Below, one piece after another: positions 44,875 to 53,910 of a stretch of 64,000 nt of DNA. Positions within the stretch are counted from its first letter, which is position 1. Each line of letters begins with the position of its first letter. Below the pieces are notes generated by a model that made no database searches, was not told the origin of the DNA, and was given only the letters and a program-made list of their open reading frames with translations. The stretch is taken from the NCBI RefSeq assembly GCF_038148855.1, contig NZ_JBBVGR010000007.1:263679-327678 (forward strand). The letters are read 5' to 3'. A program made the translations under genes and the position numbers. Source of the stretch: Phycobacter sedimenti (GTDB lineage: Bacteria > Pseudomonadota > Alphaproteobacteria > Rhodobacterales > Rhodobacteraceae).

Positions 44875-45585
44875 TCAGACGCCGCGCTTGTTGCCCCAGA
44901 TCAGGACATGCAGTTGCGGCAAGATGCGGGGCGCGAACCAGCGGTCCGCCATTGCGGTGTCGCACAGCCAGCCAAGCCGGTCCGCAAGGGCTTGCGGGTC
45001 GACCGAGATCTCCGGGTCGACCTCGGGATTGCCGGGCTGCAGGTAGAGCGGCAGATCGGGGTGGCGGGCATGGGCCGTCTTGGCCCAGTCGTAATCAGCG
45101 CGGTCGAAAATGACGATCTTCATCGCTGTGCTGCGGGCCTCACGACCGGCCTCCACGCAATCGGCGAAGCTGTTCCAGTCCACCTGCTCCCCGCTTGAGG
45201 GCGGCTTGGGCGACAGGACCAGCGTATCGAGATCGGCAAACCAGGGTTGCGGGACCGACCCCTGCGTTTCGCAGGCAAAACGGTATCCCGCCGCCCGTCC
45301 AAGGGCGATGAGTGGCGCGAAATCCTGAATCGCAGGGTTGCCACCGCTGAGCGAGATCATCATGGGCTGGTCCCCGGAGAGACCGCTCAGCTCTGCCCAG
45401 ACCGCCTCGGGGGTCATCGGGGCCCAATCGTGACGATAGGCGCTGTCCACCGCGTGCATGCTGTCGCACCACGTGCATCGGTAGTCGCATCCGCCTGCGC
45501 GCACAAAAAGCGTGGGCTCGCCGATCAGCGCGCCTTCACCTTGGATCGTGGGGCCGAAAATCTCGGCTATGCGCAGGCGCGTCAT
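44875..45585 (-). CDS. queE: 7-carboxy-7-deazaguanine synthase QueE (radical SAM)
   Basis: 236 residues from ATG 45585; the frame is open far upstream but the conserved start is LRIAEIFGPTIQGEG. Rearranges carboxytetrahydropterin to 7-carboxy-7-deazaguanine. The radical SAM cluster motif is GGCDYRCTWCD (C-x3-C-x2-C, about residues 33-40), followed by ISLSGGNPAIQ (SAM-binding glycines). Overlaps queD by four bases. Confidence 0.96.
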   Translation of the reverse strand: MTRLRIAEIFGPTIQGEGALIGEPTLFVRAGGCDYRCTWCDSMHAVDSAYRHDWAPMTPEAVWAELSGLSGDQPMMISLSGGNPAIQDFAPLIALGRAAGYRFACETQGSVPQPWFADLDTLVLSPKPPSSGEQVDWNSFADCVEAGREARSTAMKIVIFDRADYDWAKTAHARHPDLPLYLQPGNPEVDPEISVDPQALADRLGWLCDTAMADRWFAPRILPQLHVLIWGNKRGV

Positions 45586-45935
45586 GGTCGGTATTCGGCC
45601 CAGGTCTTGGGCGTCTCGCTGACCAGAACGGCGCAGGTCTCGGGCCAACGGGACTTGCACCAGTCGTAGAAGTGCTTTGCCATATGCTCGGCGGTCGACG
45701 GAACGTCCATCACGTCGTTCAGATGCCGGTGATCGAAGGTCTCGTCGATATAGGTCTTGAGCGGCTTGAGGTCGTGGTAGTCGCGCACGAAGCCGTCCGC
45801 GTCGAGCGTCTCCGCAGCAAGTTCGACCACGACGATGTAATTGTGCCCGTGCAGCCGGGCACATTGGTGATCTGCCGGGAGATGAGTGAGCTGGTGAGAC
45901 GCGGAGAAATGGAACTCCTTGCGGATACGGAACAT
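45582..45935 (-). CDS. queD: 6-carboxytetrahydropterin synthase QueD
   Basis: 117 residues. Converts dihydroneopterin triphosphate to carboxytetrahydropterin in the queuosine precursor path. Zinc His in FSASHQL (about residue 14) and RLHGHNY (HGH, about 33-35); catalytic Cys in HQCARLHG (about 29). The FDHRHLNDV segment is also typical. Starts on the last base of the queC stop (TGATG). Confidence 0.96.
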   Translation of the reverse strand: MFRIRKEFHFSASHQLTHLPADHQCARLHGHNYIVVVELAAETLDADGFVRDYHDLKPLKTYIDETFDHRHLNDVMDVPSTAEHMAKHFYDWCKSRWPETCAVLVSETPKTWAEYRP

Positions 45936-46636
45936 CAGCGCGCCTCCTTTTCGGCCACCGCTGCGACCCAGTAATCGGGATCAGCATAGATGGTCGGGTC
46001 TTCGACCCCGGCAAGGTGGAAGGCCTCGCGCCGCTCCACGCAGGTGCCGCAGCGCCCGCAATGCACCTCGCCGCCCTTGTAACAGGACCATGTCTGCGCA
46101 AAGGGCGTGTCGTACTTGGCGCCCTCGACCACGATGTCGGCCTTGGTCCGCTCCACGAAGGGCGTGTAAAGCCGCACGTCGGCATAGCCGTCAAGGGCCA
46201 TGCGCTGCATCGCTTCGAAGGCCTGCGTGAAGGCCGGGCGGCAATCGGGATAGATGAAGTGATCGCCGCCATGCACGGCCGTCGCCACAGCCGCATCGCC
46301 ATTGGCCGCGGCCACGCCGAACCCTACGGCCAGCATGATTGCATTGCGGTTCGGCACCACAGTGATGCGCATCGTCTCTTCGGCGTAGTGCCCGTCGGGT
46401 ACATCGATATCGTCGGTCAGCGCCGATCCGGTCAGCGCGGCCCCGATGGTGCGCATGTCTATCAGATGATGCGGCACACCGAGGCGCTGCGCGGCGGCGG
46501 CGGCGAAATCGAGTTCCTTGCTGTGGCGTTGGCCGTAATCGAAGGAGACCAGCCGCGTGAGCTCATGTTCCGCGGCGACAAGATGGGCGAGGGACACGGA
46601 ATCGAGCCCGCCCGAGCAGATGACCAGAGTTTTCAT
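45935..46636 (-). CDS. queC: 7-cyano-7-deazaguanine synthase QueC
   Basis: 233 residues from ATG 46636, where AAGGG of the riboswitch serves as ribosome-binding site. Uses ATP and ammonia to convert 7-carboxy-7-deazaguanine to preQ0. PP-loop ICSGGLDSVSLAH (about residues 5-17) and the four-Cys zinc site in SCYKGGEVHCGRCGTC (about 194-209) are present. First gene of the operon and under preQ1 riboswitch control. Confidence 0.97.
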   Translation of the reverse strand: MKTLVICSGGLDSVSLAHLVAAEHELTRLVSFDYGQRHSKELDFAAAAAQRLGVPHHLIDMRTIGAALTGSALTDDIDVPDGHYAEETMRITVVPNRNAIMLAVGFGVAAANGDAAVATAVHGGDHFIYPDCRPAFTQAFEAMQRMALDGYADVRLYTPFVERTKADIVVEGAKYDTPFAQTWSCYKGGEVHCGRCGTCVERREAFHLAGVEDPTIYADPDYWVAAVAEKEAR

Positions 46637-46643
46637 TTTTTGA

Positions 46644-46678
46644 CCCTTGTTTTGATGACCGGGTAGGCTGCGACCGGT
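46644..46678 (-). promoter_or_regulatory. preQ1-I riboswitch upstream of queC
   Basis: On the minus strand: stem ACCGG (46678-46674) / CCGGT (46662-46658) closing the loop TCGCAGCCTAC, then the A-rich tail CATCAAAACAAGGG (46657-46644). It matches the well-known Thermoanaerobacter tengcongensis type, including loop TCGCAG and tail CAAAACAAGG. Loop bases CCT can pair with AGG of the tail to form the second stem. That AGG is also the Shine-Dalgarno of queC, eight bases before its ATG, so bound preQ1 should hide the ribosome-binding site and lower translation of queCDEF. Confidence 0.9.
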
Positions 46679-46949
46679 TTGGTGGCTGATAAAGACAAAA
46701 CATCTGAACCGCAAGGTCACGCGATGCTGGCTGCGAGGGCGCCACTGCCCGCAGCTTTTGACCGGTTTCTTATGAAAGGAGATTGCGGGAGACTGGGCAC
46801 AAGGCGCTCGGAGATGGCCCCTCTGATCGGCTCCGGCTCAATGGTGGCAAAGGGTTGCTCGCGCCTTCATCTGGTACCTCGCCGGGGTAGCCCCGCGTTT
46901 TGGCAGCGCACGCCATTGACACGTCCCCGGCGCAGAACATCTTAGCGGC
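46679..46949. other. Divergent promoter region queC / photolyase-like gene
   Basis: About 270 bases without a gene, presumably carrying promoters in both directions. No further structured RNA or operator was recognised. Confidence 0.4.
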
Positions 46950-48182
46950 ATGAAAGAGAGCGACCCAGATTTCGGCCCTGCGACCCGCAGCGCTGGTGTG
47001 CAGCGATTGGAAACGTTTCAGCCGCGTATGGGCATCGGTTATGCCGCCCAGCGCAACCATGATTGCGGACCGGGGCGGCATGACGCCGTATCTCGGCTGT
47101 CGCCCTATCTGCGTCGCCGCCTCTTGACCGAGCCGGAAGTGATTGCCGCGGCGCTGGCCGTCCATGGCCCCGAGGCGGGCGAGAAATTCATTCAGGAAGT
47201 CCTGTGGCGCGGATACTTCAAAGGCTGGCTGGAACGGCGCCCGCAGACCTGGACCGCCTTTGTCACCGGGCTGAACGCCGATCTCGCCGCCCTGCGGCAG
47301 GATCCCGCCCTGACCGCGCGCGTCAACGCCGCCGAGGCCGGCGAAACCGGCCTTGCCTGTTTCGACGCCTGGGCCCATGAGCTGACGCGCACGGGATACC
47401 TGCACAATCACGCACGAATGTGGTTTGCCTCGATCTGGATCTTCACCCTTAAGCTGCCGTGGCGGCTGGGCGCGGATTTCTTCTTGCGGCATCTGCTGGA
47501 TGGCGATCCTGCGTCGAACACCTGTTCGTGGCGCTGGGTCGCGGGGCTGCACACGCGTGGAAAACCCTACGAGGCGCGGGCCTCGAACATCGCCCAATTT
47601 AGCGGCGGGCGGTTTGCCCCGCGTGAGAACGAGTTGGCGGCAGACGTGGTCGGGTTGATGCATGAGGAGCCGGACGGTCTGCCCGAGGTGCAGCCGCTGC
47701 GCCCCGTCCTCGCGCCGCAGGCGGGCGTGCCGACCGCACTCCTGTTGACCGAGGAGGACTGCTCGATTGGGCCCGCTGATATCGTACCGCTCGACATCCG
47801 GGTAGCGGCACGGTTTCGGGCAAGCGGTTTGCGGTCTTCGCGCCCGGTTTCCGCCGCCGTCGCCGCCTTTGAGGACGGCGCGCTGGAAGATACCGCTGCG
47901 CGGGCGGGGCTTGCCACCGCGGCGCTTACAGCCCAAGAGCCCGAAAGCCTTGCCCAGTGGGCTCAGTCGGCAGGCGCGCGCCAGATCGTCATGCCCTATG
48001 TGCCGGTCGGGCCGCTGGGCGACTGGATGGCGCGCGCCCGGCCCGTGCTGCGCGGGCGTGGGATTGCGGTTGCAGAGTGTCAGCGCGAGTGGGATGCCCT
48101 GGTCTGGCCGCATGCAACGGCAGGCTTCTTCAAGGTCAAGAAACGCCTGCCCGAGATCCTGCACAAAGCAGGCCTCGCATGA
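46950..48182 (+). CDS. Cryptochrome/photolyase-like FAD-binding protein, unusual domain order
   Basis: 410 residues. Residues about 30-240 are the FAD-binding helical domain of the photolyase/cryptochrome family: RLSPYLRRRLLTE, FIQEVLWRGYFKGWLE, NHARMWFASIWIFTLKL and DPASNTCSWRWVAGL are recognisable. The normal N-terminal alpha/beta antenna domain is absent. Instead an alpha/beta region follows at about 258-405 (TALLLTEEDC, RQIVMPYVPVGPLGDWM, GFFKVKKRLPEIL). This looks like an antenna-type domain moved to the C-terminus. Repair activity or a light-sensing role cannot be decided. Stop overlaps the UbiB-like start (ATGA). Confidence 0.82.
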   Translation: MKESDPDFGPATRSAGVQRLETFQPRMGIGYAAQRNHDCGPGRHDAVSRLSPYLRRRLLTEPEVIAAALAVHGPEAGEKFIQEVLWRGYFKGWLERRPQTWTAFVTGLNADLAALRQDPALTARVNAAEAGETGLACFDAWAHELTRTGYLHNHARMWFASIWIFTLKLPWRLGADFFLRHLLDGDPASNTCSWRWVAGLHTRGKPYEARASNIAQFSGGRFAPRENELAADVVGLMHEEPDGLPEVQPLRPVLAPQAGVPTALLLTEEDCSIGPADIVPLDIRVAARFRASGLRSSRPVSAAVAAFEDGALEDTAARAGLATAALTAQEPESLAQWAQSAGARQIVMPYVPVGPLGDWMARARPVLRGRGIAVAECQREWDALVWPHATAGFFKVKKRLPEILHKAGLA

Positions 48183-49552
48183 CCGATCAAGCAGGCCGGG
48201 ATATACCTCCAAACCAAAGGCCCTCGACCCCAAGGAATGATCCGCATTCACCGCAACCGATCAAGGTACCCGCTGGCCGGGTCAGCCGTCTTGTGCGCCT
48301 CGGCAGCCTGACGGCGGGGATCGCGGGTGGCGCAGCGCTTCAGGCTATCGGCGGCATGGCGCGCGGCACCCGGCCTGATCTTCGTGGCCTGCTGGTGACA
48401 CCGGGCAACGTCCGGCGATTGGCCGACGAACTGGCCCGTATGCGCGGTGCCGCCATGAAACTCGGCCAGCTCTTGTCCATGGATGCCGGAGAAATCCTGC
48501 CGCCCGAACTGGCACAGATCCTAGCCCGTTTGCGGGATCAGGCGCATATCATGCCGCCGTCACAGCTCGGGCAGGTGCTGGAGCGGGAATGGGGGCCGGG
48601 CTGGCGGCGTCAGTTCCGGCGGTTCGACGTGCGCCCCATCGCGGCCGCCAGTATCGGTCAGGTTCATCGGGCGTGGACGAAGGACGGCCGGGATCTGGCA
48701 ATCAAGGTGCAATATCCCGGCGTCGCCAAAAGCATCGACAGCGACGTGACTAATGTTGGCGCCTTGCTGCGCCTCTCCGGCCTTCTGCCGAAGGGGTTCG
48801 ACATTTCGCCTTACCTCGCCGAGGCCCGCCGCCAGCTGCATGAGGAAACGGATTACGCCCGCGAAGGCGCGCAACTGAACCGATTTGCAGAGTGGCTCGA
48901 CGGGTCGGACAGCTTTGCCCTGCCCCGATTCCATGCCGACCTGAGCACGTCGCACATCCTCGCCATGTCCTTCATTGCCGGGCGACCCATCGAAACCCTG
49001 GCCGATACGGATGTCGCCACCCGCGATCGCGTCATGACGGAACTTATCGACCTGACCCTGCGCGAGGTCTTTGTGTTTGGCGCAATGCAGAGCGATCCCA
49101 ACTTTGCCAATTACCTTTACGACGCCGACACGAAGCGTATCGTGCTGCTGGATTTCGGCGCGGCGCGAGATCTCGCCCCCGCGGTCACGCATGGCTATGC
49201 CGATCTTCTACGAGCCGGACTGTCCGGCGATGCTGGCGGGCTTCGGGATGCGGCCGTTGCCTTGGGGATGATCCAAGCCGGGCCTGAAGGTGGGGCGTTC
49301 GATGCCCGCTTGCTTGCGCTGATGGCACGCGTTTTCGAGGCGCTGGGCGCGGATCATTTCGACTTCACCGATCAGACCCTTCTCAGGGCCCTGAACGCCG
49401 AGGGCATCGCCTTGGCGCAAGGCGGGTACCACCCACCGTCTGTACCTATGGATGTGCTCTATCTACAACGCAAATTCGGCGGGCTCTTCCTGCTCGGGAA
49501 CCGTCTACGCGCCAATCTGCACCTGCGCCGGATCATCGAACCCCATCTGTGA
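48179..49552 (+). CDS. ABC1/UbiB family atypical kinase
   Basis: 457 residues from ATG 48179, overlapping the previous stop. Protein-kinase-like fold with the UbiB signatures: GAAMKLGQLLSMD (KxGQ motif, about residues 95-107), AAASIGQVHRA (Ala-rich loop, about 156-166), LAIKVQYPG (Lys, about 174-182), EETDYAREGAQLNRF, MQSDPNFANYLYD and LLDFGAARDL (about 322-331). Family members support ubiquinone or isoprenoid lipid handling. Pairing with a photolyase-like gene by direct overlap is of interest. Confidence 0.92.
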   Translation: MTDQAGRDIPPNQRPSTPRNDPHSPQPIKVPAGRVSRLVRLGSLTAGIAGGAALQAIGGMARGTRPDLRGLLVTPGNVRRLADELARMRGAAMKLGQLLSMDAGEILPPELAQILARLRDQAHIMPPSQLGQVLEREWGPGWRRQFRRFDVRPIAAASIGQVHRAWTKDGRDLAIKVQYPGVAKSIDSDVTNVGALLRLSGLLPKGFDISPYLAEARRQLHEETDYAREGAQLNRFAEWLDGSDSFALPRFHADLSTSHILAMSFIAGRPIETLADTDVATRDRVMTELIDLTLREVFVFGAMQSDPNFANYLYDADTKRIVLLDFGAARDLAPAVTHGYADLLRAGLSGDAGGLRDAAVALGMIQAGPEGGAFDARLLALMARVFEALGADHFDFTDQTLLRALNAEGIALAQGGYHPPSVPMDVLYLQRKFGGLFLLGNRLRANLHLRRIIEPHL

Positions 49553-49950
49553 AGAAACCGAGGGGATCGAAGACGACAGAAAGCCAGCGCAGCCTGATAC
49601 ACGGGGATCGATCTATCCCCCACTGCAGTGCGGATGCACACGCCTTCGGCGCAGTCAGGACTGGCGCCGAAAACGCGGAAAAAGCGTGGTTTCCGTATTG
49701 AGCCGACAGCAATGCACCTGTGCCCAACTTGACGCCACAAACCGGAACTGACCGACCTTGGAGGCGCCGATCCACACCCGACACCCCGTCGCAACACTCC
49801 TGCCAGCGGTCACGATCGCGACGACGCCGCCAGGCAATGTTTAAAGTTTTAAGACAACTGTGAGCAAAAAAAACAGCTTCGTAAGTAAGTCCTAAACATC
49901 CGTGGAACAGGCTGCCACGACAGTCGTCAGTAGAGTCACGGAGTAACAGT
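49553..49950. other. Intergenic stretch upstream of the binding-protein gene
   Basis: About 400 bases with no convincing gene on either strand; the frames present are Arg/Pro-rich shadows. The last 90 bases before 49951 are AT-richer and probably hold the promoter. A ribosome-binding site CACGGAGT precedes the ATG. Confidence 0.45.
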
Positions 49951-51111
49951 ATGTCATTCAGAAAAGCGATGCTTGCAGCCGCAACGATTTTTGCCTTGCC
50001 CGGCCTGGCACAAGCTGAGCAGGGAATTACCGCGAACAGTGTCACCTTTGCACAGGTCGCGGCGTTCGAAGGACCCGCCGCCGCCCTTGGACAAGGGATG
50101 CGCCTTGGGATCACTGCCGCATTCGAAGAAGCCAACGCCGCAGGGGGGGTGCATGGCCGGACCCTGACGCTGGACAGCATGGATGATGGTTACGAGCCTG
50201 ACCGTTCTGCGACCCTGGTCCAGTCGGTCGTCGACGCAAACAACCATATCGGTCTGATTGGGGCTGTTGGTACGCCAACCTCTTCTGCGACGCAGCCGAT
50301 CGCAACCGCCGCGAATATGCCGTTTGTCGGCCCCTTCACTGGCGCAGGGTTTCTGCGGGATGCAAGCCACGGCAACATCTTCAACGTCCGCGCGACATAT
50401 TTTGCCGAAACCGAGGCGTGGATTGAATATCTGGTCGATCAGCAGGGCATGAGTTCAATCGCGCTTTTGTATCAAGACGATGGCTTTGGCCGTGTCGGCC
50501 TTGCAGGCGTGACGGCTGCCCTTGAAAAGCGTGGCATGACGCTTGCGGCCGAAGGCACCTATACCCGCAACACCACAGCGGTAAAGAAAGCCCTCCTGTC
50601 GATCCGAAAGGCAAAGCCGGACGCGGTAGTCATGGTTGGCGCATACAAGCCCGTGGCTGAATTCATCAAGCTGTCCCGCAAGATGAAGTTTGATCCGACC
50701 TTCGTGAACATCTCATTCGTGGGATCAGACGCCCTGGCACAGGAACTGGGGGATGCCGGCGAAGGCGTTATCATCAGCCAGGTCGTTCCGTTTCCATGGG
50801 ACAACTCGATCCCGGTTGTGGCCCAGTATGCCGAGGCTCTGAAAGCCGTCGCCCCCGAAGCCAAGCCAGGTTTCGTATCGCTTGAGGGCTACATCGTGGG
50901 CCGCCTTGCCATTGAAGCGTTGGAGGCTGCGGGCAAGGATGTGACCCGAGAGAGCTTCCTCGCGGCACTGTCCGGACTGACCACCGTGGATCTTGGTGGT
51001 GTGAAAATGGTTTATGGGGCGGATGACAATCAGGGTATGGATGACGTCTTCCTGACCCGCATCACTGCAGACGGTGGCTTCGAGCCCATCGTTCCGGGTG
51101 GCGGATCCTAA
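49951..51111 (+). CDS. Periplasmic Leu/Ile/Val-type ligand-binding protein (Peripla_BP_6)
   Basis: 386 residues. Signal peptide at about 1-22 (MLAAATIFALPGLAQA). The mature protein has the LivJ/LivK-like fold: AFEGPAAALGQGMRLGITAAFEEANAAGGVHGRTL, LIGAVGTPTSSATQPIA (ligand loop), IALLYQDDGFGRVGLAGV and VPFPWDN. No ABC permease or ATPase gene is nearby. Instead a large chemoreceptor gene follows after 92 bases, so it probably presents a ligand to that receptor rather than to a transporter (inference). Confidence 0.9.
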   Translation: MSFRKAMLAAATIFALPGLAQAEQGITANSVTFAQVAAFEGPAAALGQGMRLGITAAFEEANAAGGVHGRTLTLDSMDDGYEPDRSATLVQSVVDANNHIGLIGAVGTPTSSATQPIATAANMPFVGPFTGAGFLRDASHGNIFNVRATYFAETEAWIEYLVDQQGMSSIALLYQDDGFGRVGLAGVTAALEKRGMTLAAEGTYTRNTTAVKKALLSIRKAKPDAVVMVGAYKPVAEFIKLSRKMKFDPTFVNISFVGSDALAQELGDAGEGVIISQVVPFPWDNSIPVVAQYAEALKAVAPEAKPGFVSLEGYIVGRLAIEALEAAGKDVTRESFLAALSGLTTVDLGGVKMVYGADDNQGMDDVFLTRITADGGFEPIVPGGGS

Positions 51112-51203
51112 TTCGCGCCTCATGCGTTCCAAGTAATCAAGCCAAACTCCTGCCCGAACTGCGGGCAGGACCAGTAGCAAGTTTTCTTCGCAAAGGTGCC
51201 ATT

Positions 51204-53876
51204 ATGATCCGTAAGCTGGGGTCCGCTGTCTTTCGCCGCCTGAACGTCCTGTCGAGCATTCGTGGAAAAATCACTTTCATTCTGCTTGCCTTGACGGCAA
51301 CGGCCGGAGGAGCAGGCTATATGATCTATCAGTCCTTTGATCGCGTATCGATCAGCGTGACCGAGATGACGTCAGATGATCTGCCAAAGCTGGCACAAAG
51401 CAACGCGCTGATTGCGGCGGCGGCGAAAACCAAGGATGCCATGATCACCGTCATGATGGCGCAGAACGATGAAGAGCTTTCGGCGGCGGCATCCGAGGTC
51501 GACAAATCCCAGGCCGCTTTGCAGGATGCGATAACAGCCTTGCCTCCGGAGGCTCAGACAGAGTTCGAGGCCGTCCTTGGGCAGGTTCAGGGAACCCTGC
51601 GCACCTCCATCCAGGCCCGAGAGGATGTTTTCAAGAACTCCGAGCGTTTCGGTGAAATGACGACGGAACTGCAGGATCTGACAGCCGGTCTGCAAGGCGT
51701 CTTGCTTGAAACAGCGGATGACGCGTATTTCAACATATCCATCAATGGCGAAGACACGATCACATCGATCGAGGATACCATGGTCGATCTTGTCGAGAAC
51801 AAGTTCGCCGCACTCCAGTCGCTGCTGGAAATCCGGTCTGAAATCAACCTCATTTCAGGGGTCGCCCTTGCGCTGGCCACGACGCGGGATGACGCGACGA
51901 TATCGATCCTTCGGGATCTTGCCGTTTCGTCGCGGGACCGGCTGACCGGATCAATCGACGTTCTGAGCGGAACGGACAGCGGCCTTGCCATCGTCGAGGA
52001 TCTGGACGCGGTCCTGTCCACTCTGGACGGGGTGATCACATCCTTTGGCACAACGCAGCGGGTTGACAGCAATGCAGTGCTGTCTGCGCGCCAGTCCGCC
52101 GACGTGGCCCTGGCCTCTGCAGTGGATGACATGGTGTTTGAACTGACGATTGCAGCCGATGATGCAAGCACCAACAATCGCGATACGGTCCAGAGCCTCT
52201 TGGACAATGAAGTCGCCTTTATGAACACCCTTCTGGAAATCAATTCCAAGCTCGGTACGTTCCAGATCGAGGCCCTCAAGATCGCAACAGCGGATACCGT
52301 CGAGCAGGCAAAGGTCAGTCAGAAAGCGCTTTCAGCAGCAGCCATGGCCCTGACCGGGTACCGGGAATTCGGCGACGGTGTCCTTGCAAACGGCTTGGAT
52401 GGCATTGACGCGATGGCTGACCCGGACGCCGGCCTTGCCCATTTCCGAATTCAGTCCCTGCTGGCCGATGGCACGGCAGCTCAGGCGGCTGACGACACCG
52501 CCAGGGCAGTCTTGGAGATTTCCGGCCTTGCGTCGCTGCGGGGATTTGCGAGCCAGAAAGCCATTTCGGATCGGGCGATCGATATTGCCAAGGATTCGAC
52601 CGAAGTTAAACGCAACCTCGTGACCCTGGGCTGGGTAGGATCGGCCTTTGTGTTCTGCGCCCTGGTGCTCAACCATTTCCTGATCGCCCGACCGCTCAAC
52701 AGGATCAGCCTGACGACAGAAAGGTTGTCGCAGGGCGACATGAGCCCTGTCACCGGTTTTGATCGTGCCAGCGACGAAATTGCGCGTATCGCAGGGGCCC
52801 TGAAAGTGTTCCGGGATGGTCTGGTCGAAAAAGAAGAGCTGGCTCGCATCGCGGATGAAGAAAGAGCGGCAAACCAGGCCAGGCAGACTGCTGCAGTAAC
52901 CGCAATCGGCACAGGGCTTGAGCACCTTGCGCGGGGCGATCTTGCCTATCGGATCGAAGAAGAGCTGACCGAAGGCTACGCGAAACTCAAAGAGGATTTC
53001 AATACAACTGCCGAGACCCTCAATCTCACGGTCGTGGATGTGGTTGCCGTGGCTGAATCCATCCGCAGCGGCTCTTCCGAAATCAGCCAGGCTGCGGATG
53101 ATCTGTCTCATCGCACAGAAAGCCAGGCGGCGACACTGGAGCAGACAGCCGCAGCGCTGGAACAGCTGACCGCGAGCGTACGATCCGCTGCAGATGGGGC
53201 GCGCGACGCAGCCGCAACCACGCAGGATGCCCGCACCGAAGCCTCCGAAAGCAGTGACGTCGTGAAGAGCACGGTCAAGGCGATGAAGGACATCGAGGAA
53301 AGCTCCGGCCAAATCTCGCAGATCATCGGCGTAATCGACGACATTGCCTTCCAGACCAATCTTCTGGCCCTCAATGCCGGCGTGGAGGCCGCCCGCGCGG
53401 GTGATGCCGGACGCGGTTTCGCCGTCGTCGCATCAGAGGTGCGCAGCCTGTCCCAGCGCACGACCGATGCCGCCCGGGAAATCAAGGAATTGATCACAAA
53501 AAGCTCTGCCCAGGTCGAAAATGGCGTAGATCTTGTAGACCGCGCCGGCCAGGCGCTGGAAAGCATTGCCGAGCGGGTCACGCATATCTCCGGCCTCGTG
53601 AGCAACATTGCCGATGCAACCGGCGAACAGGCAACGGGACTTGCAGAAGCGAACATTGCGATTTCCCAACTTGATCAGGTCACACAGCAGAACGCTGCCA
53701 TGGTCGAAGAAACAACGGCAGCGGGGCATCTGCTGAGCAATGATGCCGGGAAACTGGCCCAGTTGATGGCAGGCTTCGCAGTCTCAACGCGCCCCCAAGC
53801 CGGAGACAGCGGCGCCTCGGACCTCTCCGCGTTGCAACCGGATGATTTACCCCTTGCCCAGCGCGCCAGTGCGTGA
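51204..53876 (+). CDS. Methyl-accepting chemotaxis protein with large periplasmic domain
   Basis: 890 residues. First transmembrane helix at about 22-42, then a mainly helical periplasmic region of about 425 residues (roughly twice the common size), second helix at about 471-495, a HAMP domain (about 496-560) with a following HAMP-like stretch (GTGLEHLARGDLAYRIEEEL), and the signalling domain with hairpin tip FQTNLLALNAGVEAARAGDAGRGF (about 712-735) in the 40-plus heptad helices. No C-terminal CheR-binding pentapeptide. Adjacent to an orphan periplasmic binding protein, a likely ligand partner. Confidence 0.95.
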   Translation: MIRKLGSAVFRRLNVLSSIRGKITFILLALTATAGGAGYMIYQSFDRVSISVTEMTSDDLPKLAQSNALIAAAAKTKDAMITVMMAQNDEELSAAASEVDKSQAALQDAITALPPEAQTEFEAVLGQVQGTLRTSIQAREDVFKNSERFGEMTTELQDLTAGLQGVLLETADDAYFNISINGEDTITSIEDTMVDLVENKFAALQSLLEIRSEINLISGVALALATTRDDATISILRDLAVSSRDRLTGSIDVLSGTDSGLAIVEDLDAVLSTLDGVITSFGTTQRVDSNAVLSARQSADVALASAVDDMVFELTIAADDASTNNRDTVQSLLDNEVAFMNTLLEINSKLGTFQIEALKIATADTVEQAKVSQKALSAAAMALTGYREFGDGVLANGLDGIDAMADPDAGLAHFRIQSLLADGTAAQAADDTARAVLEISGLASLRGFASQKAISDRAIDIAKDSTEVKRNLVTLGWVGSAFVFCALVLNHFLIARPLNRISLTTERLSQGDMSPVTGFDRASDEIARIAGALKVFRDGLVEKEELARIADEERAANQARQTAAVTAIGTGLEHLARGDLAYRIEEELTEGYAKLKEDFNTTAETLNLTVVDVVAVAESIRSGSSEISQAADDLSHRTESQAATLEQTAAALEQLTASVRSAADGARDAAATTQDARTEASESSDVVKSTVKAMKDIEESSGQISQIIGVIDDIAFQTNLLALNAGVEAARAGDAGRGFAVVASEVRSLSQRTTDAAREIKELITKSSAQVENGVDLVDRAGQALESIAERVTHISGLVSNIADATGEQATGLAEANIAISQLDQVTQQNAAMVEETTAAGHLLSNDAGKLAQLMAGFAVSTRPQAGDSGASDLSALQPDDLPLAQRASA

Positions 53877-53880
53877 CCAG

Positions 53881-53910
53881 AAACACCCGCGATGCTTCGC
53901 GGGTGTTTTA
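53881..53910 (+). terminator. Rho-independent terminator of the chemoreceptor gene
   Basis: Perfect stem of 12 pairs: 53881-53892 with 53897-53908 (AAACACCCGCGA / TCGCGGGTGTTT), loop TGCT, ending in a T-run. Confidence 0.9.

Noticed and set aside
46770..48251. 493-codon open frame on the minus strand
   Set aside because: Shadow of the photolyase-like gene; no start signal and no family resemblance.
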